Shown piece by piece: positions 34,784 through 43,326 of a DNA stretch of 64,000 nt (positions are counted from its first letter, which is position 1; each line of letters starts with the position of its first letter). Under the pieces are notes generated by a model. It had not been told where the DNA came from and ran no database searches. It saw nothing but the letters and a program-made list of their open reading frames with translations. Origin of the DNA: Gammaproteobacteria bacterium (lineage in GTDB: Bacteria; Pseudomonadota; Gammaproteobacteria; Pseudomonadales; Pseudohongiellaceae); the NCBI GenBank assembly GCA_041395725.1, contig JAWKZW010000001.1, positions 1,240,001 through 1,304,000 of the forward strand, given 5' to 3'. The position numbers and the translations under genes are program-made.

Positions 34784-35287
34784 ATGGCAAGAATTCTTAT
34801 TGTGGGAAATTCCGGGTCCGGTAAGACCACCCTCGCCCGGCGTCTGCAGCAAAGCCTGGACCTGCCCCATCTTGATCTGGACACTCTGGCCTGGTTGCCC
34901 GGCTCACCTCCCCTGCGTCGTGCGCTGACCGACTCCGGGCAACAGATCAAGCGCTTTACCCGGCTGAATCGGAACTGGGTCATCGAAGGCTGTTATGCAG
35001 ACCTGCTGGAACTGCTAGCAACCGAGGCAGATGACTTGGTATTCCTGAATTTACCGGAGCGGGCGTGTATCGCCAATGCCAGAAGCCGGCCGTTTGAGCC
35101 ACACAAGTATTCCAGCGCGGCATCCCAGAATCGCAACCTCGCTATGCTGCTGCAGTGGATCAGGGACTACCCGAATCGCACTGACACCTGTTCCCTTGAA
35201 GCTCATCAGAGGCTTTACGAGGCCTTTCCCGGTGGTAAGCACTTGCTCACTTCGCGAGAGGCCGCAAGCTGCTGGGCCCCTGGCTGA
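34784..35287 (+). CDS. P-loop kinase-like ATPase (adenylate-kinase-like)
   Basis: 167 residues. Walker A GNSGSGKTT (8-16) at the N-terminus, then 'LPHLDLDTLAWLPG' and 'WVIEGCYADLLELLATEADDLVFLNLPE', as in small AAA/shikimate-kinase-like NTPases related to topology modulation protein FlaR. Substrate unknown. Divergent from icd and ends 7 bp before the convergent epmA stop. Confidence 0.8.
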   Translation: MARILIVGNSGSGKTTLARRLQQSLDLPHLDLDTLAWLPGSPPLRRALTDSGQQIKRFTRLNRNWVIEGCYADLLELLATEADDLVFLNLPERACIANARSRPFEPHKYSSAASQNRNLAMLLQWIRDYPNRTDTCSLEAHQRLYEAFPGGKHLLTSREAASCWAPG

Positions 35288-35294
35288 ACCTCGG

Positions 35295-36257
35295 CTAGCC
35301 GGCGTTCGGACCGACCGGCCAGCTCAGCACCTCATCGATGGCGCCGACCCCGGCCACTACCATCAGCAGGCGGTCCAGCCCCAATGCAACGCCGGCGCAG
35401 TCTGGAAGGCCCGACTCCAGGGCTGACAGCAGCTCCCCATCGACAGGCACCTCCTCCCGCTGCAGCTGGCGGCGCTGCGCCAGGTCGGCTTGAAAGCGAC
35501 GCCGCTGCTCGGCCGCATCGGTCAGCTCCCAGTAGCCGTTGGCGAGCTCCATGCCGCCCATGAATAACTCAAAGCGCCTGGCGATCGGGGTGCCGTGCGG
35601 ATCCGGCGTGACCCGGGCCAGGGCTGCCATGGAGGCAGGGAAATCGTAGACGAAGCAATCCCCCGTCATGGCCGGCTCAATGACTTCAGCCAACAACAGC
35701 TGCAGAAAGTCATCGCGGCTGTAGCCGCTGGCGTTAAAATCCAACCGCTGCCTGGCCAGGTTCTCCAGCTCGGCATCACTGCAGTGGTGGGGGTCCAGGC
35801 CCAGCTGGCGCAGAAAAAGCTGCCGGTAGGAAATCCTTTCGGGAGCCGGCCGACCGGTAAGCGAAGTGACCAGCTGCTCCACCTCATCCATGAGCTGATG
35901 GTCATCCAGGCCGAGCCGGTACCATTCCAGCATGGTGAATTCGGGGTTGTGGCGCCGGCTGCGCTCATCGCGGCGGAACGCCTTGCACACCTGGTAAATG
36001 CAACCACTGCCACCGGCCAGCAGCTTTTTCATGGCGAACTCGGGAGAGGTCTGCAGGTAGAAATTCCGCCGATCGCGATTTGACACGCCGGCGACGGAAA
36101 TAGAGTCAAGATGGGGGTCGGTCGCCGTGGTGGGACACAACAGGGGCGTTTCCACTTCCAGTACCTGGCGCTGACGGAAGAATTCGCGAATTTCCGCCAG
36201 CACTCCGGCCCGCAGCTGCAGACCGGCCAGCCCGACCGCCTGCGAACTCTCAGTCAT
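35295..36257 (-). CDS. epmA: Elongation factor P--(R)-beta-lysine ligase
   Basis: 320 residues, the length of EpmA (GenX/PoxA), a class II lysyl-tRNA synthetase core without anticodon domain. Motif 2 'YLQTSPEFAMKKLLAGGSGCIYQVCKAFRRDE' and 'HNPEFTMLEWYRLG', and motif 3 'GVALGLDRLLMVV'. It activates (R)-beta-lysine and attaches it to EF-P Lys34. Lies 14 bp after efp on the same strand; epmB is divergent from efp, so the pathway is clustered. Confidence 0.95.
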   Translation of the reverse strand: MTESSQAVGLAGLQLRAGVLAEIREFFRQRQVLEVETPLLCPTTATDPHLDSISVAGVSNRDRRNFYLQTSPEFAMKKLLAGGSGCIYQVCKAFRRDERSRRHNPEFTMLEWYRLGLDDHQLMDEVEQLVTSLTGRPAPERISYRQLFLRQLGLDPHHCSDAELENLARQRLDFNASGYSRDDFLQLLLAEVIEPAMTGDCFVYDFPASMAALARVTPDPHGTPIARRFELFMGGMELANGYWELTDAAEQRRRFQADLAQRRQLQREEVPVDGELLSALESGLPDCAGVALGLDRLLMVVAGVGAIDEVLSWPVGPNAG

Positions 36258-36271
36258 AAGGTCCGCAGTCG

Positions 36272-36844
36272 TTACTTGCTGACGCGATTCTGGTATTCGC
36301 CACTGCGGGTATCCACCCGCAGGACGTCGCCCTGATTGACAAACAGGGGCACCTTCACCACCGCGCCAGAACTCAGGGTTGCCGGCTTGGTGCCACCCTG
36401 GGCGGTATCGCCCTTCAACCCCGGATCGGTCTGCACGACTTCCAGCTCGACAAAGTTTGGCGGGGTGACGGAAATGGCCTGTTCATTCCAGGTTGTAACC
36501 TGATAAACGTCCTGCTCTTTGAGCCAGTTCAGGGCATCTGCAATCGCATCCTTGTCTACCGCCACCTGCTCGAAGCTGCCATCGGTTTTCATGAAATGCC
36601 AGAACTCACCGTCGTTATAGAGGTACTCCATATCCGTTTCCATCACGTCGGCCGCTTCGACCGATTCACCGGATTTGAAGGTTCGCTCCCAGACTCTCCC
36701 AGTTTTCAGGTTGCGGAACTTGACCCGATTGAAAGCCTGTCCTTTGCCAGGCTTGACTACCTCATTTTCCAGTATCGAGCAGGGCTCGCCGTCAACCAGA
36801 ACTTTCAGTCCGCCTTTGAATTCGCTGGTGGAGTATGTCGCCAT
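36272..36844 (-). CDS. efp: Translation elongation factor P
   Basis: 190 residues with the KOW-like N-domain, two OB domains and the modified lysine in 'VKPGKGQAFNRVKFRN' (Lys34). Relieves ribosome stalling at polyproline. The presence of the target Lys with epmA and epmB next to it predicts beta-lysylation. epmC (hydroxylase) is not in the window. Confidence 0.97.
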   Translation of the reverse strand: MATYSTSEFKGGLKVLVDGEPCSILENEVVKPGKGQAFNRVKFRNLKTGRVWERTFKSGESVEAADVMETDMEYLYNDGEFWHFMKTDGSFEQVAVDKDAIADALNWLKEQDVYQVTTWNEQAISVTPPNFVELEVVQTDPGLKGDTAQGGTKPATLSSGAVVKVPLFVNQGDVLRVDTRSGEYQNRVSK

Positions 36845-36923
36845 TTTTTCCTCTCGCTAGCAATTACTCATTGCTTACACTATTGATATCATCCCTGTCT
36901 TCTCAGGGTCAGGGCCTTACCCC

Positions 36924-37943
36924 ATGTCAGACTCCGTTATTCAACTTCGTGACATCGATGCCGCTGAAAAATGGCAACAGATATTAGCTGATCTGGTGAC
37001 AGATCCAAAGGAATTGCTCAATTTTCTTGAGCTTGACCCGGCCCGGGTTGCACTGCACCCGAGGGTCCTGGATGGGTTCTCCCTGAAGGTCCCGCGGCCG
37101 TTTCTGGAACGCATGGAAAAAGGTAACTGGGACGATCCGCTGCTGCGCCAGGTCCTGCCCCTGGACGAAGAACTGGCTGCAGCCGGCGACGACTCGGCAA
37201 CCGACCCCCTCGATGAAAGCAGCAGCAACCTGCTGCCCGGCCTGCTGCACAAGTATCAGGGCAGAGTTCTGCTCACCGTTGCACCCCACTGCGCCATCCA
37301 CTGCCGCTACTGTTTCCGACGCCACTTCGACTATTCACACAATACGCCGGGCCGTCAGGCCTGGCGGGATGTCATCGACTACATTGGCCGGCACCCGGAA
37401 ATTACCGAGGTCATATACAGTGGCGGTGACCCACTGGCTGCCGGGGATCGCCAGCTTGCCTGGCTGACCCGCGAGCTGGAGGCCATTCCCCATCTCCGGC
37501 GGCTGCGCCTGCATACCCGCACCCCCATCATGATTCCCCAGCGGGTTACCGACAGCCTGATCCAGTGGCTGACGGAGTCCCGCCTCAGACCGGTGGTGGT
37601 ACTGCATAGCAATCACGCCCGCGAGCTGGATTCCCAGGTGGCGGAAGCTTTGCGCAAATTAACCGCAAATGGCATCACTTTACTTAACCAAAGCGTCCTT
37701 TTAAGAGGAGTTAACGACAACCTGCCGGCCCTTGTCGATCTCAGCGAGCGCCTTTTCGACCTGGGTGTACTACCCTATTATTTGCATCTGCTCGATCCCG
37801 TACAGGGGGTTCGACATTTTGCCGTGGATGACAGCGCCGGCGCGCAACTGGTGGAGCAGATGCGCAACTGTCTGCCGGGCTACCTGGTTCCCCGGCTGGT
37901 CCGGGAGCTGGCCGGCAGGAGCTCCAAAACCATCATCGGTTAG
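36924..37943 (+). CDS. epmB: EF-P beta-lysylation protein, lysine 2,3-aminomutase-like radical SAM enzyme
   Basis: 339 residues. Radical SAM cluster CX3CX2C in 'APHCAIHCRYCFRRHF', 'VIYSGGDPLA' and 'LHTRTPIMIPQRV', with a PLP-binding region including 'LLRGVND'. It converts (S)-alpha-lysine to (R)-beta-lysine for EpmA. Divergent from efp with 79 bp between the start codons. Confidence 0.95.
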   Translation: MSDSVIQLRDIDAAEKWQQILADLVTDPKELLNFLELDPARVALHPRVLDGFSLKVPRPFLERMEKGNWDDPLLRQVLPLDEELAAAGDDSATDPLDESSSNLLPGLLHKYQGRVLLTVAPHCAIHCRYCFRRHFDYSHNTPGRQAWRDVIDYIGRHPEITEVIYSGGDPLAAGDRQLAWLTRELEAIPHLRRLRLHTRTPIMIPQRVTDSLIQWLTESRLRPVVVLHSNHARELDSQVAEALRKLTANGITLLNQSVLLRGVNDNLPALVDLSERLFDLGVLPYYLHLLDPVQGVRHFAVDDSAGAQLVEQMRNCLPGYLVPRLVRELAGRSSKTIIG

Positions 37944-38007
37944 ATCCGACCAGGATTGGTTGGCCAACCAGGGTCTGTCAGCAGACCCGGACAATAGAGG
38001 ACAGGGA

Positions 38008-39345
38008 ATGTCTGTTTCCATACCCGATCTGCAGTCGACTGCGTCGCGACTGGCGGAAACGCTCACTATCGAAAGAACCGCCGACCCGTCCCAACGGGAC
38101 GAGCTGACCGGCTTTGCTACCCAGGATTACTTTACCGGCCGGCTGGATAACCTGATGCAGTCGGACCTCATGCTCGGTGCCGACGTCACGCTGGTGCTGT
38201 TGCAGCTGGCAAATTTCTACCAGATCTCCTCCTGGGTAGGCAGCAGCGAAGCCCGGCTGCTGCTGACCAGGCTGGCCGGGCTGCTGAAAGACGCGGCGCC
38301 GGATCATTCCTGGCTGTGTCGCTGTCGTGGTCACGAGTTCGCGCTGTTACTGGTGGATGAAGGCAGTCGACGATTCCCTGAGTTTGCCGAGACCATTCAC
38401 CAGGTGCTCCATCGGCAGACTGCCCATCTCGTGCCACCGCAGCTATCGCTTGCCTGTGGCATCGGTTCGGTCAGGCTCGGCGCCGACACCCCGAACAGCG
38501 CGATAGCGTTTGCCAGGGCGCGCCATAACATCTGGCAGCGCCAGCTCTCGAACATGGCGGCGCCGGCACTGTTTTTCGACACCGGGGCCGAGGGTATGGA
38601 CCGGCACGTGGAAGCGGCGCTGGCAGAAAACCGCTTCCGGCTCAGCTTCCAGGGCATCATTGGTTTCCGCGACAACAGCCTGCAACGCTATGAAACCCGC
38701 ATCACCCTGCTCGATGGCGAGGCGCAGCGCCCGGCCCGGGCCTTCATGGACGCGGCGGTCAAGAGCGCGCTGGGGGAAAAGCTGGATCGCTGGGTATTCA
38801 GGGAGGCTATCCGAACCTTGAAGGCTGAGCCGGATCCACGCTGCCGGCTTACCGTCAACGTTTCGCAGAATTCCCTGGTCAGCCCCGGCTTTCTCGACTG
38901 GCTGGCAGCCCGCCTGACCACGGACCTGGCCCCTCGGCTGGTGTTACAGGTGAGCGAAATCGACATTCTCATTACCCAGCACCACCTGGATCGTTTCTGT
39001 CAGCGGGCCCGGACGCTGAAGCTGGGGCTGAGCATCAATCATTTTGGCGCCGTGGAGGATCCGTTTCCCTATCTGACTCTGTTCCCTGCCGACAGCGTCA
39101 AACTGCACCGCTCGCGCCTGCAGCAACTGCCGGAAAGTCCGGAGCGACGGCAGCAACTGGCCGCCCTGGTGGGGCGGCTGCATGACCAGAGCATTGCCGT
39201 GGTGGCGGCAACTGTTGAGAAATTCTCCGATCTGCCGCTGCTTTGGCAGGCAGGCGTGGATTTTGTCCAGGGCCATAGCCTGCACCGGCCGTCCTCGAGC
39301 CGGGACTGTGAATTCGTGGAGGAAATCGAATTGCGCCTTGAGTGA
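38008..39345 (+). CDS. Degenerate GGDEF-EAL protein
   Basis: 445 residues from ATG 38008; the frame upstream to 37732 overlaps epmB and is discounted. N-terminal GGDEF-like domain (~30-185): 'DELTGFATQDYFTGRLDNLM', with RGHEF in place of GGDEF. C-terminal EAL-like domain (~200-440): 'FRLSFQGIIGFRDNSLQRYETRI', with ETR replacing EAL, and 'FVQGHSLHRP'. Key catalytic residues are missing, so it is probably a cyclic-di-GMP receptor or protein-interaction module, not a cyclase or diesterase. No membrane segment. Stop overlaps the next gene (GTGA). Confidence 0.85.
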   Translation: MSVSIPDLQSTASRLAETLTIERTADPSQRDELTGFATQDYFTGRLDNLMQSDLMLGADVTLVLLQLANFYQISSWVGSSEARLLLTRLAGLLKDAAPDHSWLCRCRGHEFALLLVDEGSRRFPEFAETIHQVLHRQTAHLVPPQLSLACGIGSVRLGADTPNSAIAFARARHNIWQRQLSNMAAPALFFDTGAEGMDRHVEAALAENRFRLSFQGIIGFRDNSLQRYETRITLLDGEAQRPARAFMDAAVKSALGEKLDRWVFREAIRTLKAEPDPRCRLTVNVSQNSLVSPGFLDWLAARLTTDLAPRLVLQVSEIDILITQHHLDRFCQRARTLKLGLSINHFGAVEDPFPYLTLFPADSVKLHRSRLQQLPESPERRQQLAALVGRLHDQSIAVVAATVEKFSDLPLLWQAGVDFVQGHSLHRPSSSRDCEFVEEIELRLE

Positions 39346-40928
39346 GAAACATCAGCAAAGCGCTGGGAAAGCAAACGGCAGGTTCGTGCAAGGGCCGCTG
39401 GGGAATCAGCGGCTTACCTGTTATTCTTGCCATCACACTGAGGCGTGCTGGCAATCCCGGGCAGCAGCCAGGACAGTTTCGCGAGCGATCGAAGTTGACA
39501 GTCAAACAGCAGAAATCGAAAACCGGCGCGGCCGAGCTGGATGATGCAAAACCTAGAGCGACCGGTGGCCACGTCGCTACGCGCTTCACCATCGCTATCG
39601 CCTGCCTGGTCGCGCTCAGCATGAGCGTATTCTGGTTGATCAGCAACTACACCAACAAGAATATGCTGCGGCAGCAGGCCGATTACCTGGGTGAGACGCT
39701 GGCCAGGCAGACTGCCCTGCAGGTCACTGAGCCGGTGCTGGCCAATGACCTGATCAGTACCCGGGTGGTGCTGGAGCAGCTTACCCGCGGCTCCGCCATT
39801 GCCGAAGCGGCAGTCATTAATGTCAACGGCGCCGTTATCGCCTCCTCGACCAACGAACTCGAACCCCCACTGAGCCTGCTGCCTATCCCTGTTGAATTCG
39901 GCGAATACGAGGCCCCTATTGAACTCGAGGACGCCAGGGCTGGTACCGTGCGCATCGTCCTGGACCTGTCCTATATCGAAGCCGGCACGGGCAACAATCT
40001 GATCTTCATTCTGGTCGCCACCTTCGCCATCATGCTGGTGGCAATTCTACTCAGCATCAACTATTTCCAGTACCTGATCAGCTTTCCGATCCGGCTGCTG
40101 AACTATGCAATCCAGGATATCCGCTACGGTGAAGTGAAGTCCTGCCCGGACCCGGAAACCAACAACGAAATAGGCCGTCTGATCAGGCAGTTTAACGCCA
40201 CGGCGGAATTTCTGGCCAACTATACGTTTCTGAGCGCCGAGAACCAGCAGCCCGATAAAACATTGGAAGAGAGACAACGCCAGCATCAGTCCAATACGGT
40301 AAGCGGCGCCGTGCTGTGTATACGCCTGGACAATTTCCACTTCCTGGCCTCTACCTGCGACAGGAAAACCCTGGTCACGCTGCTCAATCGCATCTATTTC
40401 ATGTCGGAAAACATTGGCCGGCTCTATAACGGAGCGGTCAGCTATTGCGCGGACGGGGAAGTGGTCATCGATTTTCACAACAGCCAGCTGGATGACGAGC
40501 AGTGCTTCTATGCGGTCTGTGCCGGTCAACTTTTCCTGCGGCTGATCGGCCGCATCGTGAAAATAAATCCATCCCGGCCGGCCAATGCGAAATTCCGCCT
40601 GGCAGTTCATTTCGGCGAGTTCCAGGCGGGTCTGTACTCCCCGGTGACCGGCGCCTTCGACAATGTCCATGGCATCACCCTGGACTCGGTCAGGGCCCTG
40701 TGCAGCAGCTGCCCCGATAATTCCCTGCTGGTCAGTGAAATCGCTTATCAGATGGCGGGGGGCGAATCCCGCATCGTGGGAGAAGAGTTTGGTGAGCTGG
40801 ACGAGCCCCAGCCATTAACCACCCTGCTGTGCAGCAATGCGCTGGCCAGCTACCGCCAACTGCTGGACCAGCAGGCCGACAAACTCGCCTTACTGCTGTC
40901 GCCCAGCACCCAGGGCGCTAACCGATGA
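39342..40928 (+). CDS. Membrane protein with HAMP-like and degenerate nucleotidyl-cyclase-like domain
   Basis: 528 residues if GTG 39342 (overlapping the previous stop) is used; the first ~75 residues are poorly structured and a later start is possible. Membrane segment ~81-101, periplasmic part similar to AhpA/YtjB-like 'QADYLGETLARQTALQVTEPVLANDLISTRVVLEQL', second segment ~209-233, HAMP-like helix region, then a cytoplasmic domain resembling class III cyclases ('GAVLCIRLDNFHFLA', 'VSYCADGEVVIDF', 'LAVHFGEFQAGLYSPVTGAFDNVHGITLDSVRAL') without the metal-binding Asp pair in place. Probably a signalling partner of the degenerate GGDEF-EAL protein. Its end overlaps parC by 11 bp, tail to tail. 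Confidence 0.75.
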   Translation: MRNISKALGKQTAGSCKGRWGISGLPVILAITLRRAGNPGQQPGQFRERSKLTVKQQKSKTGAAELDDAKPRATGGHVATRFTIAIACLVALSMSVFWLISNYTNKNMLRQQADYLGETLARQTALQVTEPVLANDLISTRVVLEQLTRGSAIAEAAVINVNGAVIASSTNELEPPLSLLPIPVEFGEYEAPIELEDARAGTVRIVLDLSYIEAGTGNNLIFILVATFAIMLVAILLSINYFQYLISFPIRLLNYAIQDIRYGEVKSCPDPETNNEIGRLIRQFNATAEFLANYTFLSAENQQPDKTLEERQRQHQSNTVSGAVLCIRLDNFHFLASTCDRKTLVTLLNRIYFMSENIGRLYNGAVSYCADGEVVIDFHNSQLDDEQCFYAVCAGQLFLRLIGRIVKINPSRPANAKFRLAVHFGEFQAGLYSPVTGAFDNVHGITLDSVRALCSSCPDNSLLVSEIAYQMAGGESRIVGEEFGELDEPQPLTTLLCSNALASYRQLLDQQADKLALLLSPSTQGANR

Positions 40929-43170
40929 CCTCGATACGGTCCACGTTCTGAAACCCGCGGGGCAACTTGTTCCCACGCCGACCCCGCTCGCCACGATAAT
41001 GCTCCAGGTCCGAAGGCTTCAGGTTGTGATGGCGCCGCCCCGCATACACAGTCAGCGACTGTTGCGCTGACAGCACCGCCAGCGCAACCACGTATTCAAT
41101 CCGTTCAGCGACCCGGGCCGACGGAACGCTGAGTATTTTATTGCCCTTGCCCCTGGCAAGTCGTGGCAGTTCCTTCAGCGGAAACATCAGCATCCGGCCT
41201 TCGTTGCTGACCGCCACGATCAGATCCGATTCGTAGTCGCTCACCTCGCAGGCGGGTAACACCCTGGCACCCTTTGGCAGGTTCAGCACGTTCTTGCCCG
41301 ACTTGTTCTTGCTGTGCAGGTCACCCAGGGTGGCCACAAAACCGTACCCCGCATCCGACGCCAGCAGCACCTCTTTCTTTTCGTCGCCAATGGCCAGTCC
41401 TTCGAAGGTAGCGCCGGAGGGCGGTGTCAGTCTGCCGGTGAGAGGTTCCCCCTGCCCCCGGGCGGAAGGCAGTGAATGGGCGGGCAACGAATAGGCTCTG
41501 CCGGTGGAGTCGATGAAGACAGCAAGCTGGTTGCTCTTGCCCGGAGCAGCCAGCTTGAAGCTGTCGCCGGATTTGTATTGCAGCTTCTCCGGCTCGACCT
41601 CGTGCCCCCTGGCGGCCCGCACCCAGCCACGCTGGGAAAGAATAACAGTTACCGGCTCGGTGGAAATCAGTTCCACCTCACTGAAGGCCTGGGCTTCCTC
41701 CCGCTCCACCAGCGGTGAGCGACGGTCATCGCCGTAGGCTTCGGCATCCGCCTGAATTTCCTTCTTGATAAGGGATTTCAGACGCGCCTCGGAGCCCAGG
41801 GTCTTTTCCAGAGCTTTGCGCTCTTCGCTCAGGTCTTCCTGCTCGGCGCGGATCTTGATCTCTTCCAGTTTTGCCAACTGCCGCAGTTTCAGTTCCAGAA
41901 TCGCTTCCGCCTGTCGGTCACTGATCTGGAATCTTTCCATCAAAACAGGCTTGGGCTTGTCCTCTCTGCGGATGATCGCAATGACCTCATCGATGTTCAG
42001 AAAGGCAATCAGCAGCCCTTCCAGGATGTGCAGCCTGTCGAGAATCTTGTCTAACCGGAACTGCAAACGACGCCGTACGGTTACGGCGCGGAATTCCAGC
42101 CACTCCTTTAAGAGTGACACCAGGTTCTTTACCTGGGGGCGACGATTGGTGCCGATCATGTTGAAGTTGACCCGGTAATTCTTCTCCAGGTCGGTGGTGG
42201 AAAACAGATGCAGCATCAACTCATCGCCATTGACCCGGTTGGAGCGGGGCACAATAACAATTCGGGTAGGATTCTCATGATCGGATTCGTCGCGCAGGTC
42301 GACCACCATGGGCAGTTTCTTCTTCTGCATCTGCGCGGCAATCTGTTCAAGCACCTTGTTGCCGGAAACCTGGTAGGGCAGCGCGGTGATGACGATCTCG
42401 CCGTTCTCCAGCTGGTAGGTGGCCCGGGCTTTCAAGGATCCCCGGCCGGTCTCGTACATGGCCAGGATGTCTGCCCGGGGCGTAATGATTTCCGCATCGG
42501 TGGGGAAGTCCGGTGCCTTGACGTGCTCACACAGGTCAGTCAGAGTCGCCTTGGGTTTGTCCAACAGGTGAATACAGGCACTGGCCACTTCCCGCATGTT
42601 GTGAGGCGGAATGTCCGTTGCCATACCGACCGCGATGCCACTGCCGCCGTTCAGCAGCACATTGGGTAACCGCGCCGGTAACAGTTCCGGCTCTTCAAGG
42701 GTACCGTCGAAATTGGGCTTCCAGTCCACGGTCCCCTGTCCGAGCTCCGAGAGCAGAATCTCTGAATAGGCCCGCAGCTTGGACTCGGTGTAGCGCATGG
42801 CGGCGAACGATTTGGGGTCGTCCGGTGAACCCCAGTTGCCCTGCCCGTCCACCAGCGGATAACGGTAATTGAAAGGCTGGGCCATCATCACCATGGCTTC
42901 GTAACAGGCCGAGTCCCCATGAGGATGAAACTTGCCGATCACGTCGCCAATGGTGCGGGCCGATTTCTTGTACTTGGCAGTCGCTTTGAGACCCAGCTCT
43001 GACATCGCGTAGACGATGCGACGCTGGACCGGTTTCAGTCCGTCGGCGATATGCGGCAGGGCGCGATCGTTGATGACATACATGGAATAGTTCAGGTATG
43101 CCTGCTGCGAATACTGCTTCAGGGAAATCTGTTCCTGACCGTCTTCGTTTACTGTTATTTCCTGGGTCAT
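40918..43170 (-). CDS. parC: DNA topoisomerase IV subunit A
   Basis: 750 residues. Winged-helix core with 'HPHGDSACYEAM' and the active-site Tyr127 in 'AAMRYTESKL', then the C-terminal beta-propeller. Unlinks daughter chromosomes. Ser87 and Glu91 correspond to the E. coli Ser80/Glu84 quinolone positions and are unmutated. Downstream of parE on the same strand (156-bp gap). Confidence 0.97.
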   Translation of the reverse strand: MTQEITVNEDGQEQISLKQYSQQAYLNYSMYVINDRALPHIADGLKPVQRRIVYAMSELGLKATAKYKKSARTIGDVIGKFHPHGDSACYEAMVMMAQPFNYRYPLVDGQGNWGSPDDPKSFAAMRYTESKLRAYSEILLSELGQGTVDWKPNFDGTLEEPELLPARLPNVLLNGGSGIAVGMATDIPPHNMREVASACIHLLDKPKATLTDLCEHVKAPDFPTDAEIITPRADILAMYETGRGSLKARATYQLENGEIVITALPYQVSGNKVLEQIAAQMQKKKLPMVVDLRDESDHENPTRIVIVPRSNRVNGDELMLHLFSTTDLEKNYRVNFNMIGTNRRPQVKNLVSLLKEWLEFRAVTVRRRLQFRLDKILDRLHILEGLLIAFLNIDEVIAIIRREDKPKPVLMERFQISDRQAEAILELKLRQLAKLEEIKIRAEQEDLSEERKALEKTLGSEARLKSLIKKEIQADAEAYGDDRRSPLVEREEAQAFSEVELISTEPVTVILSQRGWVRAARGHEVEPEKLQYKSGDSFKLAAPGKSNQLAVFIDSTGRAYSLPAHSLPSARGQGEPLTGRLTPPSGATFEGLAIGDEKKEVLLASDAGYGFVATLGDLHSKNKSGKNVLNLPKGARVLPACEVSDYESDLIVAVSNEGRMLMFPLKELPRLARGKGNKILSVPSARVAERIEYVVALAVLSAQQSLTVYAGRRHHNLKPSDLEHYRGERGRRGNKLPRGFQNVDRIEVIG

Positions 43171-43326
43171 AGTCTCTTCAGGTTTGCCTGTCCAAAATAT
43201 AAAGGCTTCAGCCTGCCAATTCGTTCAATGGGTCAATGCGGGATTCGGGTGATCGGCATTGATAACCCCCTGCCGCTGCCAGGCTGCCCACTCACCCTGG
43301 AGGACAGGCCCGTTTACCGGGGCCCA

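Noticed and set aside
42903..42920. Quinolone-resistance change in ParC
   Set aside because: Ser87 and Glu91 are the normal residues at the positions equal to E. coli 80 and 84.
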